Source: Micromonospora marina (lineage in GTDB: Bacteria; Actinomycetota; Actinomycetes; Mycobacteriales; Micromonosporaceae). Taken from it: a stretch of 64,000 bases of DNA. How positions within the stretch are numbered: the first letter of the stretch is position 1; each line of letters begins with the position of its first letter. The notes below the pieces were generated by a model. The model ran no database searches and had not been told where the DNA came from. It worked only from the letters and a program-made list of their open reading frames with translations. The translations under genes were made by a program, and so were the position numbers. The stretch spans positions 1 through 64,000 of the forward strand of contig NZ_FMCV01000002.1 in NCBI RefSeq assembly GCF_900091565.1. Reading direction: 5' to 3'. This document shows positions 8,401 through 14,700 of the stretch, piece by piece.

Positions 8401-9542
8401 CCGGGGTCGGCCGTCTCGTCCAGCGCGTCGATGACGAGCGCGAAGCGAGCCGGACGACTCGCCAGCCGGTCACGTACCGCCGGCATCAGGTCGGCCGGCG
8501 CGGCCGGCAGGTCGACGGCGGCGGCCCGTGCGATCTCCACCGCCACCTCGAGCGCGGTCTTGCCCTTGGCGTGCACGGCGCAGGACACCGAGCCGACGGT
8601 GGCCCGGACGGCGGTGTCGCCGCCCGGCAGGCTGTCCCGGATCTGCTGGTCGGCCGTCGTCACGACGCGTCCCAGGACGGCGGACTTACCGACCCCGGGT
8701 GAGCCGGTGACGATCAGCGGCCCGGTCACGGGCGCCTCCCCGTCGATGAAGTCGACGATCCGCCGGAGCGCGGCCGAACGCCCCCGGAACCGCGCACCAC
8801 CCTCGGTGTCCACGGCGACGCCCCGCGCCCGGGGCAGCCAGTGCCGGCCGGCCTCACCGTCGGTGCTCAACGTCCACCCCCAGGCCGAGAGGGCGGCGTC
8901 GTCGGCGTCTTCGACGCGCCAGGCCGACAACGCGCCCAACGTCATGGCCGGCACCTGCTCGTCGGCGTGGTGCAGGGTGACGGCCTGACCCTTGCCCTTG
9001 CCGTCGGCCGTGACGACGACGCCGACCACCGCCTGATACTCCGGGGACCACAGGGCGCCGCCGCTGAACCCCTTGCTGAGCGGCCCGGCGGCGCCGCTGT
9101 CGATGGTCACGAGGCCGTACCCGCCGGCTTCGACGACGGAGCCGGTCGCCTGGAGGCCGCCGACCACTCCGGCCGGGAAGCCGTACGCCCAGAAGGGACG
9201 GTCGAGCAGCGGTTGGGGGGCGAGGCAGCGCAGCCGGGCCGGCGTGACGGTCGCCGGCACCGGCTCGACCAGTTCGAGGACGACCAGATCGACGTACGCC
9301 TCCCGCATGCCGTCGTGCCGGCACTGCCGGACCTTGCGCCGGTCGAAGTAGGCGACCTTGGGTGCGCGCGGAAAGGCGACGGTGAGATCGGCGCGGAGGG
9401 TGCCGTCGGCGGTGAACGCCACATGGTGGCAGGTGAGCACCAGGTTGGTGGCGATGACGATGCCGGTGCCGAGCGCCTTGTGCGGGTCCGCCTCACGGTG
9501 CAGGGCCACCGCCCACGAGCACTCGTCCGGGGCCGTTGTCAC
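5436..9542 (-). CDS. Trypsin-like protease - P-loop NTPase (STAND/NACHT-like) - WD40 repeat protein
   Basis: The 1368-residue protein has three parts. Residues 1-200 are a trypsin-like serine protease with His40 (LTCHHV), Asp85 (DLVVLEL) and Ser160 (GFSGGAL). Residues 250-560 are a STAND-type NTPase with Walker A GSPGVGKS at 280-287 and Walker B ALVIDALDE near 368-376, followed by helical sequence to about 770. The C-terminus has 14 WD40-like blades, mostly ending in LWDP or IWDP; this fits two seven-blade propellers, and the last blade is divergent. Such proteins are sensors in bacterial conflict or signalling systems: the propeller senses, the NTPase oligomerises, the protease cleaves. The GTG start lies 15 bp after the small upstream gene and has little Shine-Dalgarno of its own, suggesting coupling. 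The target is unknown. Confidence 0.9.
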   Translation of the reverse strand: MTTAPDECSWAVALHREADPHKALGTGIVIATNLVLTCHHVAFTADGTLRADLTVAFPRAPKVAYFDRRKVRQCRHDGMREAYVDLVVLELVEPVPATVTPARLRCLAPQPLLDRPFWAYGFPAGVVGGLQATGSVVEAGGYGLVTIDSGAAGPLSKGFSGGALWSPEYQAVVGVVVTADGKGKGQAVTLHHADEQVPAMTLGALSAWRVEDADDAALSAWGWTLSTDGEAGRHWLPRARGVAVDTEGGARFRGRSAALRRIVDFIDGEAPVTGPLIVTGSPGVGKSAVLGRVVTTADQQIRDSLPGGDTAVRATVGSVSCAVHAKGKTALEVAVEIARAAAVDLPAAPADLMPAVRDRLASRPARFALVIDALDETADPGQARQVVDDLLLPLARECGRYGARVVVGTRRGDDRGDLISCFGGPVELVDLDTPEYFAEADLVNYALATLRLLGAERPGSPYNDPAAAAPLARRIAELAKGNFLVAGLVARAHALRDIAPVDPASVSFTATVAHALDSYLAGLPAAGSASARLALTALAYAETPGLPLPLWRTAVTALGGGAVTEDELLAFARTSAANFLVETGGGSQPAYRLFHQALNDALLAGVTRRDDQRRLVAAWTDLAAEVGWASVPDYLRRSLPQHASRAGLVERLLADEGYLLHAHLERLLSVVDVERPLGPLSRSRVRLLHRTPLAVAAAPAERAALFSVVDRLDGLDSGIEADAAPYRARWAHTPPRQERSVLDGHSQAVYDVAAVELEERWLLASAGDDGTVRLWDPLTNQAVAVFTCHDDTIRGLCAVRTGAGETLIATASHDGTVGLWDPRTGQRRHELRGHDDWVRNICVIPLPDGDLLASAGDDRTVRIWDPVTGTQRGALTGHSGWVTAVTYVPAGGRHLLASTGFDGVVRVWEPTCDTRPTLTLTGHVGWVTTLYAVRAPGGTLLASAGYDGTVRLWDPQSGECVHVLETGGPVTDLCTVEVDGGCLLVSTGEDGLIRVWDVPTWTSRPSLRGHASWIRAVCELRTAKDRMLATAGDDGTVRLWDPAGGRPDTVAERARLGPVHSLCPVPDERPGLVASGGADGRVRIWDAATGERVEEIPTPGGPVNAMCAVDDVEEPLLVTAQDDNTVGTWSVRHGAQLGSMTEHHAPVAAVCPIVIGGETLVASAGDDQAIRLWHPQTGVVRAVLLGHVTRAWVTALATVRWPSVAALASADKSGTVMLWGGGDTPVWTRQGHQDAVTALCGLVVTGRRMLASASADHTIRLWDAEWGEPVGVFTGHTAAVTGLSLVHVGGRDLLASTSRDRTVRIWDPSTGRAVHTIPVYHPALTCCTVGGMLLVGLDQGLLALDVGGQSDLPPEAADRAAARVAVRC

Positions 9543-9557
9543 GGGCCGATCCGTCCG

Positions 9558-9887
9558 TCAGCGCCGTGGGCCGGCACCGCGGTCGGTGGGGCCCTCCGGC
9601 TGCCAGGCGAGTGTGACCTCGAAGTTCGCCTCTCCGGTCGCCTTTGCCACCACCCAGCTCGCCGTACCGGTGGCTTTGATCCCGAAGCGCACCTCCACCG
9701 CGTCGGGAGAGACGGTCTTGACCTGTTCCAGCAATTCCCGGGCGGCGGCGACCGCCGGCGCCGCGGATTCGCGTACCCAGCCGGCGACGTCGCCGAAGCC
9801 GGCGGGCTGGAATCCGGGCGTCGGTTCGACTTCGATCAGGGCAACCGTTTCGTCGTCGACCTGGTAGCGGACCACCTCAGACTGCAC
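9558..9887 (-). CDS. Trypsin-co-occurring domain 1 (Trypco1/CU044_2847-type) protein
   Basis: The 109-residue protein reads EVVRYQVDDETVALIEVEP, then GWVRESAAPAVAAARELLEQ, then VRFGIKATGTASWVVAKATG and FEVTLAW. This is the compact alpha/beta fold known as trypsin-co-occurring domain 1, named for its habitual pairing with trypsin-like proteases in predicted NTP-dependent conflict systems. I chose the GTG that follows GGAGG at five bases; two GTGs further upstream are possible. It lies 15 bp upstream of the protease/NTPase/WD40 gene on the same strand and is probably its regulatory or targeting partner. Function has not been shown for the family, so that role is inference. Confidence 0.8.
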   Translation of the reverse strand: MQSEVVRYQVDDETVALIEVEPTPGFQPAGFGDVAGWVRESAAPAVAAARELLEQVKTVSPDAVEVRFGIKATGTASWVVAKATGEANFEVTLAWQPEGPTDRGAGPRR

Positions 9888-9996
9888 GGTCACCTCCGTG
9901 ACGTATTTCAGGAGAACAGGCGGGAGGGTCGCGGCGGAGCAGAAACTCCGGCCCTCTCGCCGGTCTGCCATGCTGCCCGTTGTCCTTGTCACTTCG

Positions 9997-10081
9997 CAAT
10001 GGTCAGGTCCACGAACCGAGCCGAAGCGGCCGAACATGCGTTTCAATCGGACGGTCCACGCAGGACCATTGGAGATCCACC
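9997..10081. promoter_or_regulatory. Inverted and direct repeats in the divergent intergenic region
   Basis: The 375-bp gap between the two divergent operons (9888-10262) contains no gene. Within it CAATGGTC and its exact complement GACCATTG stand 69 bp apart, and inside them the octamer GGTCCACG occurs twice as a direct repeat. The second copy lies in a small hairpin, GGTCC-ACGCA-GGACC. This arrangement could be an operator shared by both operons. No sigma-70 boxes are convincing. Confidence 0.35.
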
Positions 10082-10262
10082 GTCCGGCCGTGTCGGCTTT
10101 CGTCAGCCGGATCGGTGACCTTGCGCGAGCCGGACGCCGTCGGCAGAATCGGCCCGTGCGCCGGGGCCGTCCCCGTTGCTCACCTCGATCATGGCCACCC
10201 CTTCCGAGCCTTCGATCACACCGTCGACGCGGTGAGAGCTCGTGCCGCAGAGGAGCATCCGC

Positions 10263-10919
10263 ATGCCGGAAAAGGAACTGACCCTCGTCGACCGGTGCAT
10301 TCTTGTCACGCTGATGGTGAAGGCGGCGCCATTGCCGCAGACCTACTTCACCAATGTCGCCGGCATCGGGCTGAAAGCGGATCACCGCCGTCGACTTCAG
10401 TCGCTCGGCCTGATCGAGGTCACGGAGAAGCCGATCACGCTGGCGCTCACCGACAAGGGATGGGATCGCGCCACCGGCGAGCTGGGCGCGGAGCCGCCGA
10501 AGGGCGCCGGTACCGCCGGCGGCACCCTCTACGTCGCGCTCGACTTCCTGCGCCGGCTGATCGACCACTCCGGAACCCGCGCCGACGACCTGTTCCGGAT
10601 GCAGATCAACCGGGACGAGGTAGTCGCACCGCCGGTGGCGTCGTCGGCGTCCCCGGCCGCGGACGCGGTCACGCTGATCCGGCAGGCTTACCACGATCTG
10701 GCCGCCAAGCCCGGTGACTACGTCATGCTGGCCGATCTTCGCGACGCCCTCTCCGACCTGTCCCGCCCCGAGTTCGACGCCGCGCTCCTGACGCTCAACC
10801 GGGAGCGCGGCGTGCACCTCGTGCCCGAGTCCAACCAGAAGGTGCTGAAGCCGCAGGAGCGGGCGGCGGCGGTGACCATCGGCAACCAGGACAAGCATCT
10901 GGTCGCCATCTCGTCATGA
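10263..10919 (+). CDS. Double winged-helix-like protein, partner of the dual ATPase
   Basis: The 218-residue protein appears to have two small helical DNA- or protein-binding domains. Residues about 5-75 read like a winged helix (ADHRRRLQSLGLIEV, then LALTDKGWDRATGEL). Residues about 140-218 have a second one, with LADLRDALSDLSRPEFDAAL followed by ERGVHLVPESNQK. A strong GAGGAG ribosome site precedes the chosen ATG, and an upstream in-frame ATG lacks one. The stop overlaps the ATG of the next gene (ATGA), so the two products should be made together. It may be an adaptor or DNA-binding subunit of the ATPase; the exact role is unknown. Confidence 0.75.
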   Translation: MPEKELTLVDRCILVTLMVKAAPLPQTYFTNVAGIGLKADHRRRLQSLGLIEVTEKPITLALTDKGWDRATGELGAEPPKGAGTAGGTLYVALDFLRRLIDHSGTRADDLFRMQINRDEVVAPPVASSASPAADAVTLIRQAYHDLAAKPGDYVMLADLRDALSDLSRPEFDAALLTLNRERGVHLVPESNQKVLKPQERAAAVTIGNQDKHLVAISS

Positions 10920-13900
10920 TCGGTGACGAGCAACGCCGCGCCCTGACGGCGCTGAGGTTCAACTGGGCGCCGACCCCGGACGACGTCTGGAAACCCACAC
11001 CGTTCCACGTGGCGGGCCTGCACCGCGACGTCGTCACGACGGTGCTGGACAGCTTCGCGGAGGCCCAGGCCAGCACCGACTCCAGTCCGGTGGGCGTGGC
11101 CGTCCTCGGCCAGCGCGGCACCGGCAAGACCCACCTCATCGGTACGGTCCGCCAGCAGGTACAGGGCCGCGGCGGGTTCTTCTTCCTGGTCGAGCTGCTC
11201 GAGGCCCGGACGTTCTGGCAACGCACCGCGATCTCGATGCTGGAGGGCCTGGTCCGGCCGATGCCGGACGAGACGACCCAGCTACGGACGTTCCTGCGCC
11301 GGCTGGCCGACGAGGTGGGGGCACCCCGGACGGTACGACGCGCGGTCGCCGGCGAGACCGAGCTCAGCCGTCCGACGCTCGACGCGTTCGCCGACCTGAT
11401 CCGCAAGAAGGACCGGCAGATCGGCACGGAGTGTCAGGACACCGCTCGGGCACTGGTGCTCTACGCGGCCGAGCAGTCCGCGGTGCAGGACATCGGCTAC
11501 GACTTCCTGTCCTCGATGGACGAGGAGGAGCCCGGCCAGCGGGCCGGGTGGGGGCTGCGGCGCAACCGACGGGCTCCCCAGGAGGTGGTACGGGACATCT
11601 CCCGGCTGCTCGCCGTCGTCGGCCCGACGGTGATCGCGGTGGACCAGATCGACCTGATGATCGCCCAGTCCGTGAAGGCGACCAACCAGGACGCCCGGGG
11701 CGAGGCGGACTGGCAGACGTCGCTCCTGCTCGAACAGGTCGCCAGCGGCCTGATGGCGCTGCGCGAAACCACGCGCCGGACCCTGTCCGTCGTCTCCTGC
11801 CTCCCGCAGACGTGGCGCAGCATCCAGCAGCAGGCGACTGACACCGTCCAGGACCGGTTCCGGGAGGCTGCCCCGCTCAAGGAGATCCCGTCCGTCGAGG
11901 TGGGCCGCGAGCTGGTCGAGAAGCGGTTCGCCGTGCTCTTCGACGGCCTCGGGTTCACGCCGCCCCATCCCACCTGGCCGGTCCACCCGGACGCGTTCCA
12001 GGAGGTCGTCGGCTTCACCCCGCGTGAACTGCTGCGGCGGATCGACACCCACGTCCGGGCCTGCCTGGCCGACGGCGAGGCGCGGGAGCTGCGGCACCTG
12101 CTGCACGCGAGCGGCGATCGCGCCGCCGACGGGCTCGTCCACGCCCCGGTCACCGGGCCGCCGCCGGAGAACCGGGCGAACGGGTTCACCAAGATCGACG
12201 CCCGGTACGCGGAGCTGGTCGCCGCCGCCGACACCGCCTCCGCCCTGTCCCCGCAGTCGGAGGATGTCCGCGTCCCGCGCCTGCTCGAAGCCGGCCTGAC
12301 CGCGTGGATCGCCGCGCAGGGCGCGGCCGTCGAGGCGTTCAGCCTCGACCCGATCCCCGCCGGGACCAAGCCGGCGCTGCACGCACGGCTACGGCACAGC
12401 CTGAGTGAGGACAGCGAGGACGAGGAGCACTGGTCGTTCCGGGCCATTTCCGCACCGCATCACATCGCGGTGCTCAACCGGATCCGCAACGCGATCACGA
12501 CCGCCGGACTCACCGAGGGGGTCGCCAAACGACGGCTCTTCCTGTTGCGCAGCGCGGATTGGTCGACCGGCGCCCGTACCCGGGAGGTGCTGGACGCGTT
12601 CGAGCGGGCCGGCGGTCGGAGGCTTCCCCTGGACGCGCCAGACGTCGCCCGGCTGGCCGCGCTCGAACAACTCGTCCAGGACTACGGGCGGGAGACGCTG
12701 CGGCCCTGGTTCGCCGATCGCCGGCCGGCGTCCGACATCACCTGTCTGCGGGAGGCGCTGGGCGACTGGCCGGGCGCACCGGAAGCCGTCCGGACCGAGG
12801 AGCGGCCAGAGGAGATGCCGGAGCGGCCCCCGGTCGGGACGCCGCCGCCGGTCACCGCTGCGCCGCGCTCCGCCGGTCCCGTCCCCGCGCCGCGCTCCGC
12901 CGGTTCCGGGCCGGTTCCACCGATGATCGCCCCCCTGCCGCCGGTGGCGGGCATCGACCCGGAGCGGATGGAGATCGGCACGGTCACCGGGCGGCCGGAC
13001 CCGGTCGGCATCGACCTCGAAGCGCTGCGCCGGCACACTGTCATCTTCGCCGGCTCCGGCTCCGGCAAGACCGTCCTGATCCGCCGCCTGATCGAGGAGT
13101 GCGCCCTGCGCGGCGTGTCGGCCATCGTGCTCGACCCCAACAACGACCTGGCCCGGCTCGGCGAGGCCTGGCCCGAGCCGCCGCCGGGCTGGGGCGCCGA
13201 CGACGCCCGCCGCGCGGCGGAATACCTGGCCGGCACCGACGTCGTCGTCTGGACGCCGGGACGGCAGGCCGGTCGGCCGCTGACCTTCCAGCCGTTGCCG
13301 GCCTTCGCCGACGTGCTCGACGACCCGGACGGGTTCACCTCGGCGGTAAACGCCGCCGTCGCCACGCTCGCCCCGCACGCCCGGGTGGACGGCGGGACCG
13401 ACAAGGCCCGGCTAGGCCGCGCCGTGCTGCGCGAGGCGCTGATCGGTTACGCCCGCAGCGGCGCAAGCGACCTGCGTGAGTTCACCGACGTCCTCAACGA
13501 CCTCCCGGACGGGGTGAGTCAGCTCGACAGCGCGCCCAAGCTGGCCGCCGGCATGGCACAGCTGCTCAAGGCCGCCCTGATAAACGATCCTCTCCTGGGC
13601 GGCGTCGGAGAGCCTGTCGACCCGGGCGAACTGCTCACCCCGCCACCCGGTCGCCGTGCCCGGGTCTCGGTGATCAACCTCGCCGGGCTGTCCGAGGAGA
13701 GTCAGCGGCAGAGCTTCGTCAACCAGTTGCAGCTCGCCCTGTTCACCTGGATCAAACGCCATCCGGCCGGGGACCGGCCACTCGGTGGACTCTTCGTCAT
13801 GGACGAGGCGCAGACACTGGCCCCGTCCGGTGCCGTGACCGCCTGCACCCAGAGCACGCTCGCGCTGACCTCGCAGGCCCGCAAGTACGGGCTGGGGCTG

Positions 13901-14188
13901 GTCTTCGCCACCCAGGCGCCGAAGGCACTGCACAACCAGATCCCCGGCAACGCCGCCACGCAGTTCTTCGGCCTACTCACCGTGCCGGTGCAGATCGAGG
14001 CCGCCCGGGACGTGGCCAGAGCGAAGGGCACCGACGTCCCGGAAATCGGCAAGCTGCGTACCGGCCAGTTCTACGCCACCGTGGAGGGTGCCCGGTTCGT
14101 CAAGATGCAGGCGCCGATGTGCCTGACCCACCATCCCCGCAGCCCGCTGACCGCCGAGGAGATCGTCCAGCTGGCGACGGTCAGGTGA
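10916..14188 (+). CDS. Fused AAA-type ATPase and HerA/FtsK-like ATPase
   Basis: The 1090-residue protein carries two complete P-loop modules. The first has Walker A GQRGTGKT at 65-72 and Walker B VIAVDQIDLM near 239-248, then a roughly 300-residue helical region. After a Pro-rich linker (about 625-675) the second has Walker A GSGSGKTVL near 714 and Walker B GLFVMDEAQTL near 958, followed by FATQAP. The latter pattern is typical of HerA/DUF87-type DNA-translocating ATPases. HerA relatives pump or unwind DNA, often with nucleases, in repair and anti-phage systems, but no nuclease domain is visible here. Function in defence is inferred from architecture and neighbours. Confidence 0.85.
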   Translation: MIGDEQRRALTALRFNWAPTPDDVWKPTPFHVAGLHRDVVTTVLDSFAEAQASTDSSPVGVAVLGQRGTGKTHLIGTVRQQVQGRGGFFFLVELLEARTFWQRTAISMLEGLVRPMPDETTQLRTFLRRLADEVGAPRTVRRAVAGETELSRPTLDAFADLIRKKDRQIGTECQDTARALVLYAAEQSAVQDIGYDFLSSMDEEEPGQRAGWGLRRNRRAPQEVVRDISRLLAVVGPTVIAVDQIDLMIAQSVKATNQDARGEADWQTSLLLEQVASGLMALRETTRRTLSVVSCLPQTWRSIQQQATDTVQDRFREAAPLKEIPSVEVGRELVEKRFAVLFDGLGFTPPHPTWPVHPDAFQEVVGFTPRELLRRIDTHVRACLADGEARELRHLLHASGDRAADGLVHAPVTGPPPENRANGFTKIDARYAELVAAADTASALSPQSEDVRVPRLLEAGLTAWIAAQGAAVEAFSLDPIPAGTKPALHARLRHSLSEDSEDEEHWSFRAISAPHHIAVLNRIRNAITTAGLTEGVAKRRLFLLRSADWSTGARTREVLDAFERAGGRRLPLDAPDVARLAALEQLVQDYGRETLRPWFADRRPASDITCLREALGDWPGAPEAVRTEERPEEMPERPPVGTPPPVTAAPRSAGPVPAPRSAGSGPVPPMIAPLPPVAGIDPERMEIGTVTGRPDPVGIDLEALRRHTVIFAGSGSGKTVLIRRLIEECALRGVSAIVLDPNNDLARLGEAWPEPPPGWGADDARRAAEYLAGTDVVVWTPGRQAGRPLTFQPLPAFADVLDDPDGFTSAVNAAVATLAPHARVDGGTDKARLGRAVLREALIGYARSGASDLREFTDVLNDLPDGVSQLDSAPKLAAGMAQLLKAALINDPLLGGVGEPVDPGELLTPPPGRRARVSVINLAGLSEESQRQSFVNQLQLALFTWIKRHPAGDRPLGGLFVMDEAQTLAPSGAVTACTQSTLALTSQARKYGLGLVFATQAPKALHNQIPGNAATQFFGLLTVPVQIEAARDVARAKGTDVPEIGKLRTGQFYATVEGARFVKMQAPMCLTHHPRSPLTAEEIVQLATVR

Positions 14189-14351
14189 CGTCGCGGCGCA
14201 TCGGAACGACCACGGCGATCGCGGCGGCGGCCAGCGCGTACCCGGTCAGCAGCAGGGTGCCGGCCGCCGGCGGCAGGAGTGCGACGGCGTCGCTGCCGAG
14301 TTGCGCGGACATCGCGTCGGCGACGTAGGTGAAGTCGGTGAGCCAGCGATT
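14181..14351 (-). pseudogene. C-terminal scrap of an ABC-2 type permease-like membrane protein
   Basis: The frame reads DAVALLPPAAGTLLLTGYAL, then a hydrophobic run ending in VVVPMRRDVT and a stop. This is how many actinobacterial ABC-2 permeases end: a last membrane helix followed by an RRDVT-like tail. Only about 56 codons survive, the segment has no start, and it overlaps the end of the HerA-like gene by eight bases. It is best read as a gene end left after insertion of the neighbouring module. Confidence 0.5.
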
Positions 14352-14367
14352 GTGAGACGATCGCCGG

Positions 14368-14661
14368 ATGAGCAGCGCCACCTCCCCAGGCGTCAGTGCC
14401 CTCGCCATCAACGTGACGGTGCCGGAGGAGTTGCGCTGGACCGACACCCGGCGCGGCGAGGAGTTCACCCTGACCACGCTCAACATCAGGCTGCTGCCGG
14501 ACGGTCGCCTCGCCGCGAAGGCGTACGGTCGGCCCACTGCGGGTGGACGGGGCGCGTACGTGTCGTTCCGGGTGCCTGACCGGCCGGAGCTGGCCGCGCT
14601 CGTGGCGGCGGCGGCCGACCGGGCCGCCGCGCTGTGGGCCGCGCACGGCGGCCTGGACTGA
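14368..14661 (+). CDS. Small conserved-looking protein of unknown function
   Basis: The gene encodes 97 residues from ATG. I do not recognise a family. Its middle (TDTRRGEEFTLTTLNIRLLP) and the AYGRPTAGGRGAYVSFRV segment predict a beta-rich half, followed by an Ala-rich C-terminal helix (ELAALVAAAADRAAALWAA). It faces the GH65 gene tail-to-tail, with 39 bp between their stops. No signal peptide or membrane segment is seen. Codon use matches its neighbours, so it is probably real. Confidence 0.55.
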   Translation: MSSATSPGVSALAINVTVPEELRWTDTRRGEEFTLTTLNIRLLPDGRLAAKAYGRPTAGGRGAYVSFRVPDRPELAALVAAAADRAAALWAAHGGLD

Positions 14662-14700
14662 CGACGGCGGGTCGTCGCCCGGATGTCCGGCCGGCCGGGC

